DNA of 64,000 nt from Seonamhaeicola maritimus (GTDB lineage: Bacteria; Bacteroidota; Bacteroidia; Flavobacteriales; Flavobacteriaceae), in NCBI RefSeq assembly GCF_008056315.1, contig NZ_VRKQ01000008.1:824957-888956 (forward strand), given 5' to 3'. The notes beneath the pieces are model-generated. The model saw nothing but the letters and a program-made list of their open reading frames with translations. It did not search any database and had not been told where the DNA came from. This document shows, piece by piece, positions 9,251 through 18,344 of this stretch (position 1 is its first letter; the number at the start of each line of letters is the position of its first letter). A program made the position numbers and the translations under genes.

Positions 9251-12200
9251 ATGCAAAACAAAGGATTAGTAAAATTGTTTGCTTTATTATTCGGTTTGGT
9301 AAGTATCTACCAATTGTCGTTTACATTTAAAGCAAATCAAATTGAAACAAATGCAGAAGAGCAAGCTATTGAAAAGATTGCTGAGACTGAAACTGATTAT
9401 CGCGCACTAAGAAGTCAGGAAGAAGCTAACTATTTAGAGTCTATTGCTACAGATACCGTGTATAACATTGGTATTGCAAAATACACATATAACGATGTAA
9501 AATCTAAGGCAATGAACTTAGGTTTAGACTTAAAAGGTGGTATTAATGTAATTCTTCAGGTATCTGTAAAAGATATCTTAAAAGGGTTAGCTAACAATAC
9601 CAAAGATCCTGTTTTTAATACAGCTTTAGATAATGCTTCCGAAGTTCAAAAGAACAGCCAGAATACGTATTTAGAAGATTTCTTCGTAGAATTCGATAAA
9701 ATTAAGGGTGATACTAAATTAGCATCTCCAGATATATTTTACACCAAAGATTTGGATGGTGAGATAGACGGAAGTATGACTGATGATGAGGTTAAAACAG
9801 TTATTCAAACTAAAATTGATGAGTCTGTAGTTTCTGCTTTTGAAGTATTACGTAAACGTATTGATGGTTTAGGGGTTACATCACCAAACATTCAACGTTT
9901 AGGAAATTCAGGTAGAATTTTAATTGAATTACCAGGAGCAAAAGATATTGATAGAGCAGAGCGTAACTTTACTACAATGGCCCAGTTACAATTCTGGGAT
10001 GCTTATAAAGGTGAGCAGTTTTTTAACTTTTTAGGGCAAGCTAATGAAGTATTAAAACCTTTAGTTGAAGATGCTCAAGAGGTAGTTGAAGATGCAGGTA
10101 CAAGTGATTCTGAAGATGCTAGCGCAGAAGATGCTGTTGAAGACCTTTTAGGAGCTGCTACTACAGATTCTACAGCAGTTGCTAGTGAAACTAATCCGTT
10201 ATTAGATTTAATTAGAGGACCTGGTTATCAAGGTGGACCTGTAATTGCTAAGTTTGAATTAAAAGACAAAGAAAAGATTCTTGAATACTTAAACAAGAAA
10301 GAAGTAAGAGCCTTACTTCCTGCAGAACAACGTTATGCTAAGTTTGTTTTTGGGAAACCAGACAAAGATTCAGAGCTTGTAGATTTATATGCTTTAATAG
10401 GAAACCGCGATAATATTCCACAATTGAGTGGTGCGGTTGTAACAGATGCTCGTAACCAATTCGGTCCTACAGGTAAGTCTGAAGTATCTATGCAAATGAA
10501 TGCAAAAGGAGCGAAAATCTGGGAAGAAATGACCGGAAAAGCTTTTAATCAAGGTAGTCAAATTGCTATTGTTTTAGATGATGTTGTTTATTCTGCTCCA
10601 GGAGTAACTACAGGGCCTATTTCAGGTGGTAACTCTTCAATCTCCGGAGATTTCACATTAAATGAAGCTATAGATTTAGCAAACGTATTACGTGCCGGTA
10701 AATTACCTGCAACAGCAGATATTATTTCTAGTGAAGTTGTAGGGCCGTCTTTAGGTCAAGAAGCTATTGATAGTGGTACTATGTCGTTCATCATTGCTTT
10801 AATAGTGGTGTTACTTTGGATGATTTTCTACTACGGAAAAGCTGGTGGATTTGCAGATATAGCTATGGCATTAAACATCTTATTAATCTTTGGTATTCTA
10901 TCAGGTTTAGGAGCTGTATTAACATTACCTGGTATTGCGGGTATTGTATTAACAATTGGTATGTCGGTAGATGCTAACGTACTTATCTTTGAGCGTATTA
11001 GAGAAGAGTTGGCTAAAGGTAAAGGCCAAAAGGAATCTATTAAAGACGGATTTGGTAATGCACTATCATCAATTTTAGATGCGAATATTACAACAGGTTT
11101 AACAGCATTAATACTATTTATTTTTGGTACAGGACCTATTAAAGGATTTGCAACTACCTTATTAATTGGTATTGGTACATCATTATTTACTGCTATTTTC
11201 ATTACTAGATTATTAATTGATTGGTACGTAAATAGAGGCGGTGAGTTAAAATTCTCAACTCCTATTACTAAAAACCTTTTTAGAAACATCAATATTGAAT
11301 TTTTAAAGAAACGTAAGGTAGCATTCATTATTTCTGGTGCAATATTAGCTTTAAGTTTAGGGTCTTTATTCACAAACAAATTAGATCAAGGTGTTGATTT
11401 TGTTGGAGGTAGAACATATTTAGTACGTTTTGCTCAAGACGTTAATGCTGCCGAAATCACAGATGCATTATCAAAACCAGATGTATTTGGAAGTGCAGAT
11501 GCTAAAACTTTTGGTGGTGCTAATCAATTAAAAATTACTACTAAGTATAAAGTAAACGAAAGTGGTGCTGAGGTTGACGAAGAGATAAAAGGAAAATTAT
11601 TTAACGGTTTACAACCATATTTAGAAGGGATGAACTATGAAGGATTCCTTGATTTAAATGATGTAAACAAACAAGTTGGTTTGATGGAGTTCTATAAAGT
11701 GAGTCCAACTATTGCCGATGATATTAAGCAAGCATCAGTTTGGGCCGTATTAGGGTCTTTAATTGTGGTATTCCTTTATATATTAATTCGTTTTAAACGT
11801 TGGCAATATTCTTTAGGTGCCGTTGCAGCGGTATTCCATGATGTATTAATTGTATTAGGTATATTCTCATTAACATATAAGTTTATGCCATTTAACATGG
11901 AAATTAACCAAGCGTTTATAGCGGCAATCCTTACTGTAATTGGTTACTCATTGAATGATACCGTGGTTGTTTTTGATAGAATTCGTGAGTTCTTTAATGA
12001 GCATACAAGCTGGGAGTTTGACCGTGTAGTAAACTCATCATTAAGCAGTACATTAAGTAGAACATTAAACACCTCTTTAACTACATTAGTAGTATTATTA
12101 GCAATCTTCATTTTTGGTGGAGATTCAATTAGAGGGTTCATGTTTGCTTTAATAGTTGGTGTTATAGTTGGTACTTACTCATCGTTATTTATAGCAACAC

Positions 12201-12256
12201 CAATTATGTATGATACCGTACAGAAATTAGAAGATAAAAAGAAGAAGAAAAGCTAA
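9251..12256 (+). CDS. secDF: Protein translocase subunit SecDF (fused)
   Basis: A 1001-residue inner-membrane protein that uses the proton gradient to help pull secreted proteins through SecYEG. The SecD half begins with one membrane span and the signature LGLDLKGG. A long periplasmic region follows, with an acidic low-complexity insert (EDAQEVVEDAG...SEDASAED, about residues 275-300), then five spans containing SVDANVLIFERIREEL. The SecF half starts near residue 675 (GVDFVGGRTYLVRF) and has the matching GYSLNDTVVVFDRIREFF motif in its spans. Fused SecDF is normal in Bacteroidota. The lysine-rich tail (EDKKKKKS) is cytoplasmic. It is monocistronic. Confidence 0.97.
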   Translation: MQNKGLVKLFALLFGLVSIYQLSFTFKANQIETNAEEQAIEKIAETETDYRALRSQEEANYLESIATDTVYNIGIAKYTYNDVKSKAMNLGLDLKGGINVILQVSVKDILKGLANNTKDPVFNTALDNASEVQKNSQNTYLEDFFVEFDKIKGDTKLASPDIFYTKDLDGEIDGSMTDDEVKTVIQTKIDESVVSAFEVLRKRIDGLGVTSPNIQRLGNSGRILIELPGAKDIDRAERNFTTMAQLQFWDAYKGEQFFNFLGQANEVLKPLVEDAQEVVEDAGTSDSEDASAEDAVEDLLGAATTDSTAVASETNPLLDLIRGPGYQGGPVIAKFELKDKEKILEYLNKKEVRALLPAEQRYAKFVFGKPDKDSELVDLYALIGNRDNIPQLSGAVVTDARNQFGPTGKSEVSMQMNAKGAKIWEEMTGKAFNQGSQIAIVLDDVVYSAPGVTTGPISGGNSSISGDFTLNEAIDLANVLRAGKLPATADIISSEVVGPSLGQEAIDSGTMSFIIALIVVLLWMIFYYGKAGGFADIAMALNILLIFGILSGLGAVLTLPGIAGIVLTIGMSVDANVLIFERIREELAKGKGQKESIKDGFGNALSSILDANITTGLTALILFIFGTGPIKGFATTLLIGIGTSLFTAIFITRLLIDWYVNRGGELKFSTPITKNLFRNINIEFLKKRKVAFIISGAILALSLGSLFTNKLDQGVDFVGGRTYLVRFAQDVNAAEITDALSKPDVFGSADAKTFGGANQLKITTKYKVNESGAEVDEEIKGKLFNGLQPYLEGMNYEGFLDLNDVNKQVGLMEFYKVSPTIADDIKQASVWAVLGSLIVVFLYILIRFKRWQYSLGAVAAVFHDVLIVLGIFSLTYKFMPFNMEINQAFIAAILTVIGYSLNDTVVVFDRIREFFNEHTSWEFDRVVNSSLSSTLSRTLNTSLTTLVVLLAIFIFGGDSIRGFMFALIVGVIVGTYSSLFIATPIMYDTVQKLEDKKKKKS

Positions 12257-12279
12257 TTCAAAGTAAAACTAATCTTCGT

Positions 12280-12318
12280 AAAAAGCCTATTAACTTTTGT
12301 TGATAGGCTTTTTTTTAT
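12280..12318 (+). terminator. Terminator of secDF
   Basis: A 14-bp stem (12281-12294 with 12299-12312, one G-T wobble), TTTT loop, then eight or more T residues. Confidence 0.85.
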
Positions 12319-12322
12319 TTTG

Positions 12323-12402
12323 GCGTTCCCCATTATGGTCGGGCTATCCACTATATCTTTTTTTCATGCTTCAAAAAAGGATGCCGTTTCTATCCCTAAC
12401 GC
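12323..12402. repeat. Structured intergenic repeat of flavobacterial type
   Basis: A block of about 80 bases begins GCGTT and ends AACGC, so its termini pair. Inside, GGGCTATCC on the left mirrors GGAT...TATCCC on the right, and a T-run faces an A-run around CATGCTTC to form the inner hairpin. The GC content and wording (GTCGGGCTATCC, then TATCCCTAACGC) differ from the neighbouring spacer. From memory, very similar elements recur in many Flavobacteriaceae intergenic regions. It carries no reading frame, and its function, mobile or RNA, is unknown. The rest of the gap to 12522 shows nothing clear. Confidence 0.55.
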
Positions 12403-12522
12403 AAGCACGAGAGCCTTAAATATCAAATCACTAACTATTTGATTATATTTGAGTAGCCTGTAACAAGAGGTGAGTCCAATTGGACTAATTTTAAGCTACG
12501 TCAAAATGTAATCAACCAACCA

Positions 12523-13290
12523 ATGATAAAATTCTTTAGAAAAATCCGTCAAAACTTAATAAAAGAAAATAAAGTCACTAAGTATGTTTTGTATGCCATT
12601 GGTGAAATTTTTCTTGTGGTAATAGGCATACTCATTGCCCTTCAGATTAATAATGTTAACGAAGCCAATAAAACTAGAGAAAGAGAACTTAGTTATTTAA
12701 GAGGGATCAAAGCCGATTTATCACTAAACCTGTTAGAACTTCAAAAAACAGTAAAGGCAAGAGAAGCGCACATAGAGTCCTCAAATATTATTATTGATTA
12801 TTACGAAAATCAACTTGTTGAAGATTTAGATCATTTTAACCTCCATGTTATTAATGTTTGTCTTTGGTTTCCTAGTGACTTTAATAATAATACTTTTCAG
12901 GAATTGTTAAACTCAGGAAACCTTGCTATTATTTCGAACGATTCTATAAAGAATGATTTACTTAATATGGATATTGGGTATAAAAAAATAAGATATCTTG
13001 AAAATCACATTCAGCATGATTTAGATATACTTATATATGACCAGTATTATACCTTTGCAGATGTAAATAGTTCAATAAAAAACTATTTCCAACAGGTTGG
13101 TAATTCACCAGAAAACAGAGTAGATATTGGCAAAGAAAGAGTTCAATTATTATTGGAAAGTCAAAAATTTAAAAACGGATGTGCCTTAATAATTTTTAAT
13201 AACAACTCATTGATTGAAAAGTATAACAATATGATATCTACCACAAATAAGCTAATTACAAGAATAGACAACGAAATGGAGACAAAATAG
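12523..13290 (+). CDS. DUF6090-family membrane protein
   Basis: A 255-residue protein with the typical DUF6090 opening: a basic stretch (FFRKIRQNLIKENK) followed by one strong membrane span with the motif YAIGEIFLVVIGILIALQIN. The remainder is hydrophilic and largely helical (RERELSYLRGIKADL onwards) and is probably coiled-coil in the periplasm. The family is abundant and often multicopy in flavobacteria, and no function is known to me. It stands alone between secDF and a convergent gene. Confidence 0.8.
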   Translation: MIKFFRKIRQNLIKENKVTKYVLYAIGEIFLVVIGILIALQINNVNEANKTRERELSYLRGIKADLSLNLLELQKTVKAREAHIESSNIIIDYYENQLVEDLDHFNLHVINVCLWFPSDFNNNTFQELLNSGNLAIISNDSIKNDLLNMDIGYKKIRYLENHIQHDLDILIYDQYYTFADVNSSIKNYFQQVGNSPENRVDIGKERVQLLLESQKFKNGCALIIFNNNSLIEKYNNMISTTNKLITRIDNEMETK

Positions 13291-13291
13291 C

Positions 13292-13342
13292 TGTTGTAAT
13301 AGTTGGAAGTGGCTTTTGAAAAGCAACTAATTCACTACAACA
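13292..13342. terminator. Hairpin between convergent genes
   Basis: TGTTGTA (13292-13298) pairs with TACAACA (13336-13342), with inner pairing AGTTG/CAACT and GCTTTT/AAAAGC. It fills the 59-base space between two convergent stop codons. No long T-run follows, so efficiency is uncertain. Confidence 0.5.
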
Positions 13343-13349
13343 ATTATAA

Positions 13350-15200
13350 CTAATTGTCATTTTGGATGAATTGGTTTTTTATCTCAGTAACATCTTCTAG
13401 TTTAGTCCACTTTGTTGGTCTTTCAAAATCTTGATTAGATTTTAAAACTTGGGCATTGGGGTAATTGGTTTTTATGTCTTTCCATGTAATGTCTTTCCAA
13501 TTAGTCTTATCCATTTCTAAAAGCTTAACATCCTTTAAAGAACCAGATACTGCTTTACCAATTAAAGGCCACCAGAGACTTTCTGTTTCTCTATCCCAGA
13601 GCACAAAACCATCTAAACCATCCCAAACATCATTATCAAAGTAAGTATAACCGCTTAGAGCAAAGGTTAATTCTGTGTCCCCATAGTTGCGTTCATAAAT
13701 AGCGCCTAAATCTGCCAGAATGCAATAAACAGCCATAATAGGTTGTCCGTTTAAAACATCATTAACAACTTCATGACGGGTTAAATCTTTTACTGAATAT
13801 GCTTTTATATCATTCCCTGAATGGGCTAGGAGAAACCTTGAGTTATCTTCCCAAATGGTGTCTGCCTGTTTTATAGTTATAAATTCAGGGTTCAATAAAG
13901 CGGGGAATTTTTCTCGACCAATACCATAGTGGAATTGGCCATCTTTTAACGAACTGTTACTAATATCAAAATGCTGAATGGAATCTTTACCACCATAAAG
14001 CATTTTTCGCCCATCGCTTTCAAAGAATTTACCGTTTTCTAATGCTATTGGCCTTTTCTTTTTCTTAGGTTTTGTTGAAGCTTCTTCACTAGTAATTCCA
14101 AAACTATAAATAACATGTTCTTTGTAAGTCTCATTTGGTTTAAGTAATGTAGTTGGGAAATTAGGTAAATTAGGTGTGTTTGGTAAATGTTGAGTTTCTA
14201 AACAAAAGGCCGAATGCGGTTTGTAATTCACACCATATTTACCAATAATTTTTTCACTAATGGCATTCCCCGAATAGAACTGAACACTCGGTTGTGTGGC
14301 GGTTACAGCCATGGTTCTTCCAGATTCTGGCTCTATTACTTCAATTACTTTTTTAGCTTCTTTAAGGTCTTTATTAAAAACATAACAAAAATGGTATCCG
14401 TTGTTTTTAAACTTACCAATATGGTCTCTAATTCTAGTGTAAGAAGTTAAATCTTTGTCGGTATTTTTCACTAATTCCATTTCGCCAGTCGGAACAATGT
14501 CTTCGTCTATGGTAGTAATATTATCGGCATCAATTTTAATTTTATGATCATAAATTAACTTATCAGTTCCTGCTAAATTAAAATAGCTGTGATGCGTTAA
14601 GTTAACATGGGTTGTTTTATCGGTAGTGGCTTCAAAATCTATTTTTAAATCGTTATTATTTGTCAACGTGTAAGTTACTGTAACATCTAAATTACCAGGA
14701 AACCCCATGGAGCCATCTTTTGAAAGGTATTTAAAAACAACCCCAATACCAGATTCATTTGTAAAAGTACTTCCATCCCAAACAGCTCTGTTAAATTCTA
14801 AAGCACCGTGAATATGGTGTTTATCTGCATTTTTAACAATATTATAAGTTGTTGAATCAATTTTAAACTGACCGTTTCTAATCCGGTTTGCAAATCGTCC
14901 TATTGTTGCACCGAAACATGGATTATCAGCAACATACTGATCCAGATTATCAAAACCTAAAACAACATCGGTAAAATTATTGTCCTTGTCAGGAATTAAT
15001 AACGACGTAAGAATAGCGCCGTAATTGGTGAGTTTCGCCTGTGTCCCATTTTTGTTTGTAAGGGTATATAAATAGACTGGTTTGTTGTTTGCTTCTCCCC
15101 AGTTTTCTGTATGTATGGCCTCAGCTTTGGTGTTACAGCTTAAAGCGATTATTAATATGCTTAATAGTATTAAAGCTGGTAGTCTCTTCAAGGTTTTCAT
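13350..15200 (-). CDS. Aldose 1-epimerase (mutarotase) fused to a DUF3179 domain, lipoprotein
   Basis: A 616-residue lipoprotein (signal ending IIALSC; lipidated cysteine at 22) in two parts. Residues about 30-365 are a galactose-mutarotase-type aldose 1-epimerase. They include GFDNLDQY, NRIRNGQF, the histidine region LTHHSYFNLAG and the catalytic glutamate in CLETQHLPNTPN, all intact. Residues about 375-610 match DUF3179: FHYGIGREKFPALLNPEF, then RHEVVNDVLNGQPIMAVYC and ETESLWWPLIGKAVSG. The second cysteine of the usual CPLCG motif in that domain is missing. A stop is not visible between the domains, so this is a real fusion. An ATG three codons upstream is equally possible. It is last in a minus-strand gene run. 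Confidence 0.85.
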   Translation of the reverse strand: MKTLKRLPALILLSILIIALSCNTKAEAIHTENWGEANNKPVYLYTLTNKNGTQAKLTNYGAILTSLLIPDKDNNFTDVVLGFDNLDQYVADNPCFGATIGRFANRIRNGQFKIDSTTYNIVKNADKHHIHGALEFNRAVWDGSTFTNESGIGVVFKYLSKDGSMGFPGNLDVTVTYTLTNNNDLKIDFEATTDKTTHVNLTHHSYFNLAGTDKLIYDHKIKIDADNITTIDEDIVPTGEMELVKNTDKDLTSYTRIRDHIGKFKNNGYHFCYVFNKDLKEAKKVIEVIEPESGRTMAVTATQPSVQFYSGNAISEKIIGKYGVNYKPHSAFCLETQHLPNTPNLPNFPTTLLKPNETYKEHVIYSFGITSEEASTKPKKKKRPIALENGKFFESDGRKMLYGGKDSIQHFDISNSSLKDGQFHYGIGREKFPALLNPEFITIKQADTIWEDNSRFLLAHSGNDIKAYSVKDLTRHEVVNDVLNGQPIMAVYCILADLGAIYERNYGDTELTFALSGYTYFDNDVWDGLDGFVLWDRETESLWWPLIGKAVSGSLKDVKLLEMDKTNWKDITWKDIKTNYPNAQVLKSNQDFERPTKWTKLEDVTEIKNQFIQNDN

Positions 15201-15251
15201 GATTAGCATGGTTTTCTAAAACTAAATTAAAGAAAAAGAAAATAATTACTA

Positions 15252-15719
15252 TTACCGATTATTTGACTTATTATGTAATTCGTCAATTTCCTCCATTAGC
15301 AATTCATTTAATCTAAAAATATTAGATAAACTAGTTAAATCTTTTTTCTTAATACTTCCTTTAAAAATTAATTGATTTTTCCTGAGTTCTATTGATGGGT
15401 TTTTAGAATTCATAAGCGAAATAGCATATGGGCTTGCGAGAATTAACTCTGAAAATTCACTTTTTTCACCAGAAAAATTAAAAGTATCAGACCTAGAGAT
15501 AAAACTTATAAAATGTGCCTTACTCAAAGAACAAGAAACGAAATCTGGTTTTAAATCTGATTTTCTTGATTTTATTACAACTGTAGTTCTCCTTTTATTC
15601 CATTTTACAAGAACCTCTATTGACCAATTGTTAACTCTTTCAATAAATATTATTTCTCCTTTAAGGAGCGTTTTCATCGAATTGAAAATAGAATCGGTAA
15701 ATTTATGGTCTTCTTCCAA
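15252..15719 (-). CDS. Hypothetical protein, 155 aa
   Basis: I do not recognise this protein. It has no signal peptide and no membrane span. The sequence is basic and hydrophilic with a probable beta-rich core (EVLVKWNKRRTTVVIKSR) and an acidic helical C-terminus (LNELLMEEIDELH). It lies in a run of minus-strand genes, 42-51 bases from the DUF192 gene upstream and the mutarotase fusion downstream. A clean single frame and normal codon use support a real gene. Confidence 0.55.
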   Translation of the reverse strand: MEEDHKFTDSIFNSMKTLLKGEIIFIERVNNWSIEVLVKWNKRRTTVVIKSRKSDLKPDFVSCSLSKAHFISFISRSDTFNFSGEKSEFSELILASPYAISLMNSKNPSIELRKNQLIFKGSIKKKDLTSLSNIFRLNELLMEEIDELHNKSNNR

Positions 15720-15771
15720 TTTGGTTTTGGTCTAGTATTATAGTCAATATGTATTTAAACAATAAACTTTG

Positions 15772-16251
15772 TTATTCCGTATAACTCAAACTATCTCCAA
15801 CAGTAAGCCTCCAAGTATCAACCATACCTGCATTAATTTCTAAAACATATTTTGCTCGCGCACCTGATGGTAACGAAGATTCATCAAAAGGTTTTGCGTT
15901 TTTTTGAAAACTTACAATGATTTTATTTTCATCAATAAAAATTAAATCTAAAGGGAATTTCGTGTTTTTCATATAGAATGAACGCTGAGCAACATCATCA
16001 AAAACAAACAACATCCCCCTATTTGTCTTCATGGAACTTCTATACATCAATCCCGTTTGAATATCAAAATCAGTATCTGCAATTTCAATATCTAAAGCAA
16101 CTGTAGATGAATCTGTTTTTATTTTATGAATCAATAATTCACCTTCTTTTTTAAAAGTGATTTCAGTTTGTTTTACCTCTTTTTTTTCGCCTTTACAAGC
16201 AAGTAAATAAAAAGGAATAGATAAACAAATTAGAAAAGATTTTACTGTCAT
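15772..16251 (-). CDS. DUF192 domain lipoprotein
   Basis: A 159-residue lipoprotein: the signal peptide ends FYLLAC with the lipidated cysteine at 19. Residues about 45-155 form the DUF192 domain: IQTGLMYRSSMKTNRGMLF, then SFYMKNTKFPLDLIFID and a conserved VLEINAGMVD close. The family is small, secreted and of unknown biochemical role. The ATG lies two bases after the stop of lgt, so the two are co-transcribed. Lgt would supply this protein's lipid anchor, but that is true of all lipoproteins and not evidence of a specific link. Confidence 0.88.
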   Translation of the reverse strand: MTVKSFLICLSIPFYLLACKGEKKEVKQTEITFKKEGELLIHKIKTDSSTVALDIEIADTDFDIQTGLMYRSSMKTNRGMLFVFDDVAQRSFYMKNTKFPLDLIFIDENKIIVSFQKNAKPFDESSLPSGARAKYVLEINAGMVDTWRLTVGDSLSYTE

Positions 16252-16253
16252 AA

Positions 16254-17186
16254 CTACTTAACAGGGACTTTTGGTTTATAAGAAAACATAAAATACAGGC
16301 CAATTATTATAAATGGAATGCTTAACCATTGTCCTGTTTGTAAACCAAACCAATTTATATATTCATCTCCTTGAGGTTCCTTTACAAATTCTACAAAGAA
16401 ACGTACCGTCCAAAGTAAAACTAAGAATAAACCAAATAAATATCCAGTTTGATCTCTCTTTGGTGTTTTAGAATAGAAATACCATAAAATTAAAAACACA
16501 AAAATATAGCAAAATGATTCATATAATTGAGCAGGGTGACGGTAAGGAACTTGCTCTAATAATTCTGCAAATTGTGGATTGTCTGTAACAGCATTATAAG
16601 CCTTTTGTACATCTTTAATACCAGTGAGTTGTGTAATTTGACTTTTATAATAGTAATCTTGAATAAACCGAACACCCAAAGCAAAGTCACCCGATTTCTC
16701 TCCAATAATTTCAGAATTAATAAAGTTTCCAATTCTAATAAATATAGAACCTGAGGCCACAGAAATTACCACGCGGTCTAGCACCCAGAGCAAAGATTTA
16801 TACTTGTATTTTTTTCGATATAAATACATGCCTATAATAATACCTATAGCGGCTCCGTGACTTGCTAACCCTTGAAATCCGGTAAATTCAAATCCGCCTT
16901 TAAACTTGAAGGGTAAGAATATGCTAAAAAAGTCTTCGCTTATTAATTCTGATTGATAAAACAAAACATGACCTAAACGTGCACCAATCATAGTTGCTAC
17001 AACGGTGTATATAAATAAAGGGTCTAAATAGGTAATTGAAATCTTTTCTTTAGTAAAAATACGTTTCATAATATACCAGCCAACTACAAAAGCTACAATC
17101 CACATAAGGCTGTAAAAATGCAATTTAAAATTGCCAATAATATCTATTCCTGTTAAAGGGTTCCAATCAAATTTTAATAGATGCAT
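16254..17186 (-). CDS. lgt: Prolipoprotein diacylglyceryl transferase
   Basis: An inner-membrane enzyme that moves diacylglycerol from phosphatidylglycerol to the lipobox cysteine of prelipoproteins, the first step of lipoprotein maturation. The 310 residues contain about seven membrane spans. Family signatures include MIGARLGHVLFYQ, GLASHGAAIGI, the Lgt block IRIGNFINSEIIG and the YRHPAQLYES motif. It is in a gene run with many lipoprotein genes (GldI, the PPIase, DUF192, the mutarotase). It starts 29 bases after the PPIase stop. Confidence 0.96.
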   Translation of the reverse strand: MHLLKFDWNPLTGIDIIGNFKLHFYSLMWIVAFVVGWYIMKRIFTKEKISITYLDPLFIYTVVATMIGARLGHVLFYQSELISEDFFSIFLPFKFKGGFEFTGFQGLASHGAAIGIIIGMYLYRKKYKYKSLLWVLDRVVISVASGSIFIRIGNFINSEIIGEKSGDFALGVRFIQDYYYKSQITQLTGIKDVQKAYNAVTDNPQFAELLEQVPYRHPAQLYESFCYIFVFLILWYFYSKTPKRDQTGYLFGLFLVLLWTVRFFVEFVKEPQGDEYINWFGLQTGQWLSIPFIIIGLYFMFSYKPKVPVK

Positions 17187-17215
17187 GGTTTTATTTAGAT
17201 AATTATGTTATAGTT

Positions 17216-18343
17216 TTATTTTACAAGTTCTAGTATTTCTACTTCAAAAATAATATTAGACTTTCCAGGGATTCCTCTTGTTCCAGATTCTCCGTAAGCT
17301 AGGTGGTAAGGTATAAATAAAGTGGCTTTGTCACCAACACTTAATTGTTGTAGACCTTCTTTAAACCCTGGAATCATTTGTGCATCTGGACCAATATCTG
17401 CAGTTATAGGTTGATACCTATTAACGTCCCTACGTTTTTGGTTAACAGCATCTAATGATTCAGCAATTTTAAGGCTGCTGGTTTCAAGTAGTTTTCCGCT
17501 TTCAAAATACACTGCATAATGCGTTTTTACTTTGGCGGCCTTTGGTAGCTTTTGGCCTTCTCCTGCTTCTGAAACAAAAAATTGCAAACCAGATGGGAGT
17601 GTAATGGCTTTTGCTTTTTGTTTTTCAAACTTCTCTTTAGAAGCTTTTAAAATGGCTTCGGCCTTTTCTTTCAGCTCTTTTTCTTTTCGTTCTTCTACTG
17701 CAAAATGCTCATTAAAAATTTTAGGAGCATCAAAGTTTTTGGCGTCTTTCCCTTTTCTTATAATATTCACTTCTTGAATAATAACATCTACAAGAGGTTT
17801 ATTTCGTTCGTCAGTTTTTACATTTGAAATACTGTCTTGAATGTCAGCCCCTTGTATTAATTCGCCGAAAACACTATATCGGTTGTTTAGGTCTGGTCTT
17901 GGTACTTCAGTTATATAAAATTGACAGCCATTTGTATTAGGTCCAGCGTTAGCCATTGCTAATACACCTGATTTGTCATGATTCAAATCTGGATGAAATT
18001 CATTTTTAAACCTGTAACCTGGGTTTCCTCTTCCGGTCCCTAAGGGATCTCCTCCTTGAATCATAAAGGCATCTTCGACACGGTGAAAAGTTAGTCCGTT
18101 ATAAAACATTTTTCCCAGATAAGCACTGTCAACCATAGTACTAGTCCCTTCTGCAAGTGACACAAAATTAGCTACTGTAATAGGTGCCTTGTTATATGCT
18201 AATTTAGCTATCATAACCCCTTTTGTGGTTTTTAACTCAGCATATAAGCCATCTTCAAGTTTGGGGTAAGGAGCTTTACAAGAGGTACTAATAATAACTA
18301 ATAATAAAAATGAAATCTTTATTAAGTTTTTAAAATAGGGCAT
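17216..18343 (-). CDS. Two-domain peptidyl-prolyl isomerase: cyclophilin + FKBP, lipoprotein
   Basis: A 375-residue lipoprotein (signal ending ISTSC, lipidated cysteine at 22). Residues about 30-195 are a cyclophilin-type isomerase with GGDPLGTGRGNPGYRFKNEF and the substrate-pocket motif GPNTNGCQFYI. A charged helical linker (about 210-245, EERKEKELKEKAEAILKASK) leads to an FKBP domain (about 250-375) with VKTHYAVYFESGKLLETS and the typical IPYHLAYGESG. Both catalytic folds look complete. It starts two bases after gldI, another FKBP-like lipoprotein, so the two probably act together on envelope protein folding. Confidence 0.9.
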   Translation of the reverse strand: MPYFKNLIKISFLLLVIISTSCKAPYPKLEDGLYAELKTTKGVMIAKLAYNKAPITVANFVSLAEGTSTMVDSAYLGKMFYNGLTFHRVEDAFMIQGGDPLGTGRGNPGYRFKNEFHPDLNHDKSGVLAMANAGPNTNGCQFYITEVPRPDLNNRYSVFGELIQGADIQDSISNVKTDERNKPLVDVIIQEVNIIRKGKDAKNFDAPKIFNEHFAVEERKEKELKEKAEAILKASKEKFEKQKAKAITLPSGLQFFVSEAGEGQKLPKAAKVKTHYAVYFESGKLLETSSLKIAESLDAVNQKRRDVNRYQPITADIGPDAQMIPGFKEGLQQLSVGDKATLFIPYHLAYGESGTRGIPGKSNIIFEVEILELVK

Positions 18344-18344
18344 T

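Noticed and set aside
10831-11379. A 182-codon minus-strand frame inside secDF
   Set aside because: Antisense to conserved membrane spans of SecDF; the composition is that of a shadow frame.
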